A stretch of DNA of 64,000 nucleotides, taken from positions 133,435 to 197,434 of the forward strand of contig NZ_PGGU01000029.1 of the NCBI RefSeq assembly GCF_002872075.1. The letters are read 5' to 3'. This document shows, piece after piece, positions 48,423 through 57,174 of the stretch. The notes beneath the pieces were generated by a model. That model did not search any database. It saw only the letters and a program-made list of their open reading frames with translations, and was not told the origin of the DNA. The translations under genes and the position numbers were made by a program. Source of the stretch: Microbacterium aurantiacum (GTDB lineage Bacteria; Actinomycetota; Actinomycetes; Actinomycetales; Microbacteriaceae). Each line of letters opens with the position of its first letter. The stretch's first letter is position 1.

Positions 48423-49430
48423 CTACCGTGCACCTTCCCGGACGGCCTGGTGGCTGGGGGATCGGGATGCGCGCCTGAGGAGCAGGGCTAGTTGAAGGCG
48501 GAGCCGTCCATGGGGTTCGCGAATGTCCCACCCAAGTGCGCGTTCGGCCTGCTCCAGCCGATCTTGCAACGTGGAGTGGTGGAGGTGCAGTGCACGAGCG
48601 GCAGCTCGGAGACTCTCAGACCAGCAGATCGCTTCGCATGTCGCGAACATCCAGGGCGCCGTTGCCCCAGCCCGCATCAGAGCGGTCAAGTCGGGCATTT
48701 CCGTCTTCGATGTGTCGGCGGCCTGGATGAGTATGGCTACGCTGCCGAGCTCGTCGGCGTATACGACCCGGGGCCCCGGGTCGTGCTCTGTCCCTTCCGC
48801 TGTCAAGCGCAGAGCCAGCTGCGCCGCGCTGTGCGATCCCGGCAGATCGAGAACATCGACCAATGGCCCCACGCCCATCCGCCGGTCGGGCGGGAAAGGA
48901 GCTCCACCGGGGATCAGCAGAGTTGAGCCGTCGGCGAAGCAGGCCGCCCTGGCCGGACCGGACAGTCCGAGCCGGCGTGCGGCAACGACGCGGTCGGCCT
49001 CGGCCGCGCCGGCATCGAGGATCACCTCGACAAGAGCAGGATCATCGGCTGGATATATCGCTCGGGTGCGCTGCACCACAGTGAGTGCCGCAGCTGCTGC
49101 ACGTTCCAGGATCATGGCGCCGACTGTGCCGGCGGGTCCGGGTCGCTCGAGCCAGATCCGCGCACCATCGGAGCCCACCGGTTCTGACGGCCACTCGGCA
49201 TCAGGGGGGTCGCCCGGCTGTGCGACCAATCCGTCGGCGAGGACGCGGACGGTCAGCCTCCGTCCAGGGTCGACGAGTTGAACCGGGCACTTCGCCAGTG
49301 AGGCTGCACCGCGCACTATCGACTGGAGACCGGCTCTGGACGCGACTAGGGAGTCGAAGTGCGCGATGACCGCGAGTGCCTCTCCGGCCTCAGCGTCGAT
49401 TGAGCTGAGCCGCACCGTCAGCTCATTCAT
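48423..49430 (-). CDS. PucR family transcriptional regulator
   Basis: A 335-residue regulator. The C-terminal PucR-type helix-turn-helix is clear: SLRAAARALHLHHSTLQDRL, EQAERALGWDIREPHGRLRL, QLALLLRR. The N-terminal 250 residues (ASLAKCPVQLVDPGRRLTVR and following) are a sensory region typical of this class. PucR-type proteins regulate catabolic genes for purines, amino acids and aromatic or plant compounds, usually as activators. It is downstream of the esterase and importer genes on the same strand and is the likely controller of this locus. ATG is at 49430. Confidence 0.85.
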   Translation of the reverse strand: MNELTVRLSSIDAEAGEALAVIAHFDSLVASRAGLQSIVRGAASLAKCPVQLVDPGRRLTVRVLADGLVAQPGDPPDAEWPSEPVGSDGARIWLERPGPAGTVGAMILERAAAAALTVVQRTRAIYPADDPALVEVILDAGAAEADRVVAARRLGLSGPARAACFADGSTLLIPGGAPFPPDRRMGVGPLVDVLDLPGSHSAAQLALRLTAEGTEHDPGPRVVYADELGSVAILIQAADTSKTEMPDLTALMRAGATAPWMFATCEAICWSESLRAAARALHLHHSTLQDRLEQAERALGWDIREPHGRLRLQLALLLRRASRSPSHQAVREGAR

Positions 49431-49487
49431 GTCGATATTGTCCGTCGCGAGGACCGAACATGCCAGTGCCCCCGACGGGTGGTCCGA

Positions 49488-50513
49488 TCACGGCGCCAGG
49501 AGGCGACGAAGCCACCTGATTCGGGCAGCTCGCGCGTCCTGAGAAAGCTGCGCGTGCGAGGCATAGACGTCGAAGCCGTGGGCGCCGCCCGGCCAGGCGT
49601 GAAGCTCTGCTTGTACGCCCACTTCCCAGAGTCGGCTCGCGTAGGACACCGTTTCGTCGCGGAAGATGTCGGAGGTGCCCACATCGAGGTAGGCCGGCGG
49701 CAGACCCGTGAGATCAGAGGCTCGTGCGGGTGCGGCATACGGAGAGACGTCCGGACCTCCCCGCGCGCCCCCGAGAAGGGCTGTCCAGGCGATCGTGTTG
49801 GCAGGGCGCGACCAAACGGTGGGGCCGATCTGATGGGATGAAACCGAATCGAGGCGGTCATCGAGCATCGGAGAGATGAGCATCTGGCCGACGGGTTCCG
49901 GGCCGCCCCTGTCGCGAGACATCAGAGAGATCGCGGCGGAGAGACCGCCGCCCGCGCTGTCGCCCGCCACGACGATGCGGGAGGGGTCGATCCCGAGCTC
50001 CGCCGCATGCTCCGCTATCCACACCAGCCCTGCGTAGCAGTCTTCCGCGGGCCCGGGGTGCGGTGTCTCCGGCGCCAACCGGTACCCGACCGAGATTACG
50101 ACCGACCGGAGATCCTGCGCCCAGTCCAGCACCTGCGATAGCCCTGACCGGATTGTCCCCGCCACCATTCCCCCGCCGTGAGAGAAGTAGATGGCTGACG
50201 TCATGAACGGTGCACCGGCCGGCGTGCAGATCAGCAGGTCGACATCCGGGGACCCGGCGGGTCCGGGAATCGTGCGCTCGCTCACGGTGAAGGCGCCGTC
50301 CCTGCGAAGATCCTCATCCGTCAGTTCAGGCGAGAACGGATTAGGCAGTCGCAAGAGCGGAATGAAAGTCTCGGCGGTGATCGCTCGCCCGAAATGATCC
50401 ATGTGTGGTGCCAGAACGGCGGCGATCTCAGGATCCATAGGCGGAGGGGGGCCGAAGTTCGCCATCGTCGCCGCCCCCGTCTGCTCGGCGTTGGGGGGCG
50501 AACCAGAGGTCAT
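49488..50513 (-). CDS. Alpha/beta hydrolase, HSL (hormone-sensitive lipase) family esterase
   Basis: A 341-residue carboxylesterase. The oxyanion motif HGGG is at residues 112-115 and the nucleophile Ser186 in GDSAGGG; the catalytic Asp is in YLDVGTSDIFRDE and the His in GGAHGFDVY. No signal peptide, so it is intracellular. HSL-type esterases take short acyl esters; with an importer and a rhamnosidase in the same locus, it may deacylate imported plant glycosides. The ATG at 50513 has AGGAG upstream; a longer frame exists but is not family-like. It is 37 bases downstream of the ABC ATPase gene. Confidence 0.88.
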   Translation of the reverse strand: MTSGSPPNAEQTGAATMANFGPPPPMDPEIAAVLAPHMDHFGRAITAETFIPLLRLPNPFSPELTDEDLRRDGAFTVSERTIPGPAGSPDVDLLICTPAGAPFMTSAIYFSHGGGMVAGTIRSGLSQVLDWAQDLRSVVISVGYRLAPETPHPGPAEDCYAGLVWIAEHAAELGIDPSRIVVAGDSAGGGLSAAISLMSRDRGGPEPVGQMLISPMLDDRLDSVSSHQIGPTVWSRPANTIAWTALLGGARGGPDVSPYAAPARASDLTGLPPAYLDVGTSDIFRDETVSYASRLWEVGVQAELHAWPGGAHGFDVYASHAQLSQDARAARIRWLRRLLAP

Positions 50514-50550
50514 GGTTTCTCCTGGGGCATAGTCATCGGGCATCAGCGTG

Positions 50551-51435
50551 CTAGACAACGGCATCCTCGCCGAGGCCCTCGAGGTGGAGTCGGTCAAGGA
50601 GGTCTTGCCGCTCCTGTCGTCGCTGGCGTTGCAGAAGTGGGTGCGCGACGGGGGCTGCCATCTGAAGGCGTTGGGTGTACGGATGCTGGGGCTCATCTGA
50701 GACTCGCTCAGCGTCGCCGATCTCAACGATCTGGCCATGCAGCATCACTGCGATGCGGTGGCTCATCGCGCGAGCCACCGCGAGGTCGTGTGTGATGAAC
50801 AGGTAGGAGACGCCGGTTCGCTCCTGAATCTCGATCAGCAGGTCCAGGATCTTCGCCTGGGTCGCGAGGTCGAGGGCGCTCGTCGGTTCGTCACAGATGA
50901 TCAGCTTCGGAGAGATGGAGAGGGCTCGGGCGATGGCGATGCGCTGCCGCTGGCCGCCCGAGAACTCCCGTGCGGTACGCCGGCCGGCGTCTGCAGGTAG
51001 GTGGACTTTGTCCAGAAGTTCGCGAACAGCATTGTGACTTGTCTTGACGCCGCCGGCCCGCAGCGGCTCGCTGAGGATCTCTTCGATCGTCAGCGTCGGG
51101 TTGAGCGAGGAGTACGGGTCTTGGAACACGACCTGGATGTCCTTCGCGAGTCGGCGTCGTTCCTTGGGTGGCAGTGCGCCGATGTCCCGGCCGCTGTAGA
51201 GAACGCGCCCCGCAGACACCGGCGCCAAGCCGAGCAGCGCCCGACCGAGGGTCGTCTTGCCCGACCCGGACTCTCCGAGGAGCCCGACGGTCTCAGACTG
51301 CGCGATGTCGAGGGAAACTCCGGTGAGGACTCGTGCCGGCGAGGCTCGAAACCCGCGGCCGGGGTAGGTGACGTGCAGGTCCCGTATCGACAGGAGAGCC
51401 TCGCGGTCGTTGATATCGGCCTCCGTGCGGGTCAT
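50551..51435 (-). CDS. Peptide/opine-type ABC transporter ATP-binding protein (DppF-like)
   Basis: A 294-residue ATPase of the DppF/OppF type. Walker A is GESGSGKTT, the signature is EFSGGQRQRIAIARAL, Walker B is LIICDEPTSALD and the switch histidine follows in LFITHDLAVA. The oligopeptide-type C-terminal region begins QHPYTQ but is then basic and lacks the usual proline- and cysteine-rich ending. Its start overlaps the stop of the fused permease-ATPase gene (ATGA). With that gene's ATPase half it would form the heterodimeric motor. Confidence 0.9.
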   Translation of the reverse strand: MTRTEADINDREALLSIRDLHVTYPGRGFRASPARVLTGVSLDIAQSETVGLLGESGSGKTTLGRALLGLAPVSAGRVLYSGRDIGALPPKERRRLAKDIQVVFQDPYSSLNPTLTIEEILSEPLRAGGVKTSHNAVRELLDKVHLPADAGRRTAREFSGGQRQRIAIARALSISPKLIICDEPTSALDLATQAKILDLLIEIQERTGVSYLFITHDLAVARAMSHRIAVMLHGQIVEIGDAERVSDEPQHPYTQRLQMAAPVAHPLLQRQRRQERQDLLDRLHLEGLGEDAVV

Positions 51436-53225
51436 CGGCCGGCTCCGGATTCGGTTCGGACCCGTCGCGATGGCGCGCCGTCGAGGGTGGACCCAAGCAG
51501 CATTTGGGTGTAATCGTGAGACGGATTCGAGAACAGTTCGAGCGTCGGTCTGCTCTCGACGATCCGTCCTTGGTTCATGACGCTGACGGTGTCGCAGATG
51601 TCGGCGACGACGCCGAAGTTGTGGGTTACGAGGAGCATTCCCAGGTCGCGTTCGCGTTGCAGGTCACGCAGGAGTTGAAGGACGTCAGCCTGCACGGTGA
51701 CGTCCAAGGCCGTGGTCGGCTCGTCCGCGACGATCAGTTCGGGGTCACCGGCGAGTGCTCCGGCGATCAGTACGCGTTGTGCCATACCCCCGGAGATCTG
51801 ATGCGGGTACAGGTCGTAGACTGCGCGCGGATTCTTGATCCCGACCTCGCCGAGGAGGTCGACGAGCTGTTCCCGGGCCTGACGGCGACGAACGTCCTTC
51901 ACCGCGCGCAGCCCGTAAGACAGCTGCTGGCCGACGGTGAACGTGGGGTCGAGGTTGGTCATCGGCTCCTGGGGGATGTAGGCGATCTGGCGGCCACGTA
52001 CGCGCCGCATTCCGCCGGGCGTCGCCAGGAGGCCGGCGCCGTAGAACTGGATCGAGCCGCGAAGGACCACGGCCTCGGGCGGCAGAATGCCCAGGATCGC
52101 GAACGCGATCTGAGACTTTCCCGAGCCCGATTCGCCGACCAGGCCGTGGATCTGTCCACGTTCGACGACCAGGTCGACGCCATGGACGACTTCCACAACC
52201 GAGTCCGGCGAGTCGGGGTAACCGAGCGCGAGATCACGCACGCTGAGGAGAGGGGCCTCGACCGCCTGGACCGTCGTCGCTGTCGCGACGCTCGGCGCCT
52301 GTCGATCACGGAGGCGTTGGATGTCGGCTGCTTTCAGCGGTGCATATCGGCTGCTCGATTCCTGGAGGGCGTCCCGGGCGGCGTTGCCGAGGATGACAAG
52401 ACACAGGGTCGTTACGCCGATGAGCACGGCGGGCCACACGACGGCCAGTCCGTTCACATAGATGTTCGTGAAGGCGTCTTGGAGCATTCCACCCCAGGAG
52501 GGTTCGCGGGGATTGCCGAGACCGAGGAACTCCAGTCCAGCCTGGATGGCTATTCCGGCCGCCAACACGTAAGAGGCATGAACGATCACCGGTCCACTGA
52601 TCACGGGCAGAATGTGCCGCGACATGATCCGCGTGTCCGACAGACCCGCGACCTTTGCCGCATCGACGTACAGTTCATGCCTGACTTTCTGCACGAGTGA
52701 GCGAACGAGCCGGAAGAATGTCGGTGCGATCAGCACCCCGAAGATCGCCATCGTGATGAGCGTGTTAGGCCCGATGACCGTGTAGAGCGCGATCAGCAGC
52801 ACGAAACCGGGGAGGGCCATCACAAAACTGGACACTGCATCTGTGGCGTCGTCTATGCGGCCACCGAAATAGCCGGCGATCAGACCCGAGCTGAGGCCGA
52901 TCGTGGCCGACACGACCAGGACGACCAGGCACGCTTGGGCGGTGCCCAGGGTGGCGACCATGAGACGGCTGAAGATGTCGCGGCCGGCATGATCGCCCCC
53001 CAGGAGGAAGTCCGAGGAGAAGGGGGCGGCGTTCGTGAGCTCCAGTCGGGTGAGGTTCGGATCGAACGGCGCGAGCAGGGCAGACAGCACCCCGAAAAGC
53101 AGGATCGCGACCAGCACCAGCGCTGACACCAGGCCCAGCGGGTTGCGAAGGACACGACGCCACATTCGGCTCCGCGGTGCGGATGAGACCGTCGGTGCGA
53201 CTTCGGCCGCGGCTATTCCACTCAT
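51432..53225 (-). CDS. Fused ABC transporter permease and ATP-binding protein (DppC-DppD-like)
   Basis: A 597-residue fusion. The N-terminal roughly 290 residues are a DppC-type permease with the usual opening (NPLGLVSALVLVAILLFGVL, DFLLGGDHAGRDIFSRLM) and about six membrane segments. After a linker the ATPase half has Walker A GESGSGKS, signature SGGMAQRVLIAG and Walker B LIVADEPTTALD. Such permease-ATPase fusions are known in actinobacterial Dpp/Opp systems. The start is set at ATG 53225, which overlaps the DppB-like stop in the ATGA manner; an ATG nine codons upstream would overlap it by 31 bases. Confidence 0.9.
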   Translation of the reverse strand: MSGIAAAEVAPTVSSAPRSRMWRRVLRNPLGLVSALVLVAILLFGVLSALLAPFDPNLTRLELTNAAPFSSDFLLGGDHAGRDIFSRLMVATLGTAQACLVVLVVSATIGLSSGLIAGYFGGRIDDATDAVSSFVMALPGFVLLIALYTVIGPNTLITMAIFGVLIAPTFFRLVRSLVQKVRHELYVDAAKVAGLSDTRIMSRHILPVISGPVIVHASYVLAAGIAIQAGLEFLGLGNPREPSWGGMLQDAFTNIYVNGLAVVWPAVLIGVTTLCLVILGNAARDALQESSSRYAPLKAADIQRLRDRQAPSVATATTVQAVEAPLLSVRDLALGYPDSPDSVVEVVHGVDLVVERGQIHGLVGESGSGKSQIAFAILGILPPEAVVLRGSIQFYGAGLLATPGGMRRVRGRQIAYIPQEPMTNLDPTFTVGQQLSYGLRAVKDVRRRQAREQLVDLLGEVGIKNPRAVYDLYPHQISGGMAQRVLIAGALAGDPELIVADEPTTALDVTVQADVLQLLRDLQRERDLGMLLVTHNFGVVADICDTVSVMNQGRIVESRPTLELFSNPSHDYTQMLLGSTLDGAPSRRVRTESGAGR

Positions 53226-54163
53226 GACAACCTGACCTTGGGGTTGACCCATCCGTTCGCCACGTCAGCGACGATGTTCACAAGCACGATCACCAGCGTG
53301 CTGAATACAACCACTCCCATGACGGCAGGCAGATCGCCGGTGAGCGACGTGGTCACGGTCCACCGCCCGATGCCGGGGAGGGCGAAGACCTGTTCGATGA
53401 GCACCGCTCCACCGATCAGACTGATCGTCTGCAACGACAGGACGGTGAGACCGGGGCTTGCCGCGTTTCGCAACGCGTGACGAAAGACGATCGCTCGTTC
53501 CGGCACGCCGCGCGATCGCAGCGTCCGTATGAAGTCCGCCTTCATCGCATCGACCATCGCGCCCCGGAACTGCTGGGCCGCGCCTGCGACCAGCTGAAAC
53601 AGGATCGCCGCCACAGGAAGCGTCAGCGCTATTACCCAGCCGGCCGGGTCATCCGTGAAAGCCACATATCCCGTCGCCGGGAACACCCGAACGGCGATGG
53701 CGAGCATGAAGACCAGTGCGATCGCAACGAGGAAGCTGGGCAGCGCCGTGGCCGCTGTCGCCGTGAGCTGCAATACTCGGTCGACCCACCCTCCCTTGAC
53801 GGCGGCGACCACGCCGATGACTACGCTCAGAAGCGTCGTGAAGACCATCGCGAGAAGCACGAGCGACAAGGTCACCGGGATCCGGGTCGCCATCATGTCG
53901 GTCACCTCCTCGCCGGTGAAGAAGCTGCGACCCAGGCTCCCCGTCAGCAGACCGCCCAGCCATCCGAGGTACTGCGTCAGCACCGGCCGATCGAGGCCGA
54001 GTTCCGCGACCCGCCGAGCGACCTGCTCGTCTGTCGCGTTCTCGCCGATCGACTGGCGCACGCTGTTCTCGCCGTTGGCGAAGACGAGCATGTACGTCAC
54101 CGCCGTAACGACCAGGAACAGCACCGCACCGGCGACCAGCTTGCGGGCGAGGAATCGCAGCAT
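53222..54163 (-). CDS. Peptide/opine-type ABC transporter permease (DppB-like)
   Basis: A 313-residue membrane protein. It opens MLRFLARKLVAGAVLFLVVT and carries the conserved periplasmic segment LGLDRPVLTQYLGWLGGLLT, then the permease core MVDAMKADFIRTLRSRGVPE and LIEQVFALPGIGRW. All are hallmarks of DppB/OppB subunits. A near-perfect ribosome-binding site (AAGGAGG) precedes the ATG. It lies 128 bases behind the binding-protein gene and overlaps the fused gene by four bases. Confidence 0.93.
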   Translation of the reverse strand: MLRFLARKLVAGAVLFLVVTAVTYMLVFANGENSVRQSIGENATDEQVARRVAELGLDRPVLTQYLGWLGGLLTGSLGRSFFTGEEVTDMMATRIPVTLSLVLLAMVFTTLLSVVIGVVAAVKGGWVDRVLQLTATAATALPSFLVAIALVFMLAIAVRVFPATGYVAFTDDPAGWVIALTLPVAAILFQLVAGAAQQFRGAMVDAMKADFIRTLRSRGVPERAIVFRHALRNAASPGLTVLSLQTISLIGGAVLIEQVFALPGIGRWTVTTSLTGDLPAVMGVVVFSTLVIVLVNIVADVANGWVNPKVRLS

Positions 54164-54291
54164 TAGGACCTCCTTCCAGTCGTCCGAAGTGGTTTGGGCA
54201 TGTCATCCCCGTGTGGGCTCGCAGGAACTACGCCGGCCTGGTCGACGGTCAGGTACCGCACCGCCGACCAAGCCTCGCGTGTGCGTAGAAC

Positions 54292-55881
54292 CTATTTGAA
54301 GGTGTACAGGTAGGGATCCGCGCCGAGAAGCGCCTCGGCCGAAGCCCCGTCGTCAAACGCCCAGAAGTACTCGGGGTACCCGAGAGGGGCGAACCACGCC
54401 TCCTCCAAGATGAACCGGTTGATCTCCTGGAACACCTCATCGGCGTCCGGGCCCTGCGCGTAGGCCATCGTGATGAGTTCATTCAGCTGTGGGTCTTCGG
54501 TGTGGAAGACGTTCCAGACCGCGTCGGGCTCGATATAGCCCTCGAGGACGCTCAACGGCGCCCCCGACGGGAACTCGACATAGAAGAGGGGGAACTCCGC
54601 ACTGAGGTAGCGCCCGATGAACTGTTCGGCTTGAACGCTGATGACGTTCGCGCGAATCCCCAGCTCGCCCAGCTGTTGCACCACCAGTGAAGTCACGGGC
54701 GATGAGAATCCCGCCACCTCGGGATAGTCGATCTCGAAACCGTCAGCGTAGCCTGCCTCCGCCATCAACTCCTGCGCGGCCTGGATGTCGTAGGGGTACT
54801 CTCCCGCGAGGTCTTCGGAGTAGGCGGCGGTCTGCCGGTTGAAGATCTGGTTGCTCGCGGTGCCCTTGCCCTGCCACAGTGCTTGAATGATGGCGTCACG
54901 ATCGAAGACCATGTTGATCGCCTGACGAACTCTCACATCCGCCAGTGCAGGAACGATGCTGCCGGCGCGATCAGCGATGATGAGACCAGCCCAGTTCGTC
55001 TGGTAACTCAATAGCTCCAATCCCGCGTTCTCGGCCTGGGCCGTGCCCGCGACGGAAATCGGCGCCCCGTCGATCTGTCCCGACTGCAGAGCGTTCAGAC
55101 GAGCGGTCTCCTCCGGCATCACGTTGAGTACGATCTCGTCGCGTGGGAAGGCCTCGGCGTTCCAGTAGTCGTCGTTGCGCTCGTAGACGAGCGTCGTCCC
55201 GCTGGTGCTTCGCTCGGCGTTGAAGGTGTACGGGCCGCTGCCCACCGGATTCGTCGCAAGATCGTCCGCGACGAGAGAGGCGGGACTGGCCAGGACCCCT
55301 GCGCTCCACGCGAGATATGTCGGGAGGAGGGGGTTCGGGGTTGCCGACGTCACGGTGAAGGTGAGGTCATCGACGACGTCGATTTCGGTACCGGCCAGGC
55401 GTACTGCGCCGGGACCTGTCGAATCCCGATAGTGCTCGAGGCTTGCTTTCGCCGCCGCCGCGTCGACGGGTGCGCCGTCCGTGAACGTCATTCCCTCCCG
55501 AAGCGTCAGGGTGAGCACGGTGGAGTCTTCGTTGAACGAGAATTCCTCGGCGGCGTTCGGTCCCGCGCTGCCGTCCACTTCATAGCGCAAGAGCGTGTCG
55601 AACACCGGCTGCCAGGTCAACACCGTCGGCCCGCCGTCGATCAGCTGCGCCGGGTCCCAGCTCGTCTTGTCGCCACCGATCGCAAGAACGAGCGGGGCGG
55701 TCGTCTCGTCTCCGGCGTCGGCAGAAGGCCCACCGCCGGTGCACGCTGCAACCGACATCGTGACCCCCAGGATCAGACTGATCGCACCCATCGCCTTGCG
55801 GTGCCTCGCTGGGCCGGTCGACACTGATCGCTTCCTCGACCGGGCCCTGACCTCTCGTGACGTGTTCTCGAGCTGTGACAT
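54292..55881 (-). CDS. Solute-binding lipoprotein, ABC family 5 (peptide/opine type)
   Basis: A 529-residue receptor. An unusually long basic N-terminus (about 30 residues) precedes the hydrophobic signal and lipobox SVAAC, with Cys47 lipidated. The mature protein has the family 5 segments EFSFNEDSTVLTLTLREGMT and LADVRVRQAINMVFDRDAII. Family 5 proteins bind peptides, nickel, opines or sugars and glycosides. The ATG at 55881 gives this tail; a later start at residue 31 (MGAISLILG) is also plausible. It is the first gene of the importer operon, which reads away from the esterase-rhamnosidase genes. Confidence 0.9.
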   Translation of the reverse strand: MSQLENTSREVRARSRKRSVSTGPARHRKAMGAISLILGVTMSVAACTGGGPSADAGDETTAPLVLAIGGDKTSWDPAQLIDGGPTVLTWQPVFDTLLRYEVDGSAGPNAAEEFSFNEDSTVLTLTLREGMTFTDGAPVDAAAAKASLEHYRDSTGPGAVRLAGTEIDVVDDLTFTVTSATPNPLLPTYLAWSAGVLASPASLVADDLATNPVGSGPYTFNAERSTSGTTLVYERNDDYWNAEAFPRDEIVLNVMPEETARLNALQSGQIDGAPISVAGTAQAENAGLELLSYQTNWAGLIIADRAGSIVPALADVRVRQAINMVFDRDAIIQALWQGKGTASNQIFNRQTAAYSEDLAGEYPYDIQAAQELMAEAGYADGFEIDYPEVAGFSSPVTSLVVQQLGELGIRANVISVQAEQFIGRYLSAEFPLFYVEFPSGAPLSVLEGYIEPDAVWNVFHTEDPQLNELITMAYAQGPDADEVFQEINRFILEEAWFAPLGYPEYFWAFDDGASAEALLGADPYLYTFK

Positions 55882-55985
55882 CTCTGTCGCCCACTTCCTT
55901 GTCGGCAAAACTTCGTTCGGGTGATCACCGCGTGTACGGTTCCCCACAAGGTTGCTCGCGAACGCAGCGCCATACTAGCGTCATA

Positions 55986-56022
55986 TGGCGGGAATCTTCC
56001 GCCAACTGGCGGGTGCGCCAGT
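55986..56022. promoter_or_regulatory. Cluster of TGGCGG-type inverted repeats in the divergent region
   Basis: TGGCGG (55986-55991) and CCGCCA (55999-56004) form one inverted pair, directly followed by ACTGGCG (56005-56011) and CGCCAGT (56016-56022). They sit in the 300-base gap between the divergent binding-protein and esterase genes and are candidate binding sites for the PucR protein or another regulator. Confidence 0.5.
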
Positions 56023-56181
56023 GAGACCGCCTGGGCCAGATTGGCTGCTGAACGGGTCCCCCGGCTGTCCACTCGTTCATGGCCGACGATGCGGCTTCAC
56101 CCGCCGAGAGAAGTATCCCACCCATGGCCGAGCGGGCAGCGGCATCCCGTCACACTCAAGCTCGAACAAGAGGAACACTCG

Positions 56182-57174
56182 ATGGCGATTGACCCATTTT
56201 TCGCGCGACGGCTCGCCCCCCTGCGCGAATCGACATGGTCCGACATCCGCGACGATCCCACTCACAGGGCGGACTTCTTGGAGCCGCTGAAGGGATGGCG
56301 AATCCCGGAGGATGTAGAAATCACGGAAGGACGGGCCGCTCAGCCTGACGGCGTGGGGGTGCGAATCTATCGCGGACCGCGCCAGGGCGGGGCGCGACCG
56401 GGGCTGGTGTGGATGCACGGCGGCGGATTCAGCAGTGGATCTGTGGACATGTGCGAGGCGCACGTCGTCGCCGCTGAGCTGGCGAGCCGTGCGGGTGCAG
56501 TCGTGGTCTCGGTGGACTATCGCCTCGCGACCGGCGGTGTGCACTATCCCGTACCACTTGATGACGTCACGACCGCCTGGCGCTGGCTGGTCGCGGAACG
56601 CGCAAGCCTAGGGATCGACGGTGCCCTCTTCATTGGTGGAGCGAGCGCTGGCGCCAATCTGGCTGCCGGTGCGGCGCTTCGTGAACGAGACATGGGACGC
56701 GTGCTACCCGACGCCATGCTTCTCGCCTACGGCGTCTTCCACCTCCCCGGCCCGGGAGGAGGACACCCCGCAGCGGACTCCGGCGAGCTGCCGCCCTTCC
56801 TACGAGGGACCGCAGAAGCCGGCATGGAGATCATCCGCGGGTATCTGGGCACCCTCAACGCCATCCCGGCATACGCGTCTCCTGGTTCCACTGATCTTCG
56901 TGGCATGCCCCGAGCTGCGATCGTCGCCGCGGAGTACGACGAGCTGTACGCATCGAGCGCGTTCTTCGCAGCCCAGTTGGGGGATGCCGGCGTGGGGGCG
57001 ACGACGTACCTCGCCAAGGGGATGATCCACGGGCACCTGAACTGGGGCATCGGACCGGAACTCCCCGAAGCAGAGCAAACCATCCAATTCTTCGCCGATC
57101 AGATTTCCGGCGCGGTGTCGGCCTCCAGGCGGCCGGCGGGCGGCACGGTCCAGCGCGCTAGGGCGCAAGCATGA
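56182..57174 (+). CDS. Alpha/beta hydrolase, HSL-type esterase
   Basis: A 330-residue esterase, intracellular. It has the oxyanion motif HGGG (79-82), the nucleophile Ser155 in GGASAGAN (alanine replaces the more common aspartate of GDSAG), Asp in AAEYDELYAS and His in KGMIHGHLNWG. AGAGGA precedes the ATG at 56182; the frame upstream spans the intergenic region and is not family-like. It overlaps the following serine hydrolase gene by four bases, so the two act together. It is related to, but distinct from, the esterase at 49488. Confidence 0.88.
   Translation: MAIDPFFARRLAPLRESTWSDIRDDPTHRADFLEPLKGWRIPEDVEITEGRAAQPDGVGVRIYRGPRQGGARPGLVWMHGGGFSSGSVDMCEAHVVAAELASRAGAVVVSVDYRLATGGVHYPVPLDDVTTAWRWLVAERASLGIDGALFIGGASAGANLAAGAALRERDMGRVLPDAMLLAYGVFHLPGPGGGHPAADSGELPPFLRGTAEAGMEIIRGYLGTLNAIPAYASPGSTDLRGMPRAAIVAAEYDELYASSAFFAAQLGDAGVGATTYLAKGMIHGHLNWGIGPELPEAEQTIQFFADQISGAVSASRRPAGGTVQRARAQA

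Noticed and set aside
47701..48495. A 264-codon plus-strand frame starting in the tRNA fragment
   Set aside because: It begins inside the displaced tRNA half and encodes an Arg/Ser/Pro-rich product with no domain.
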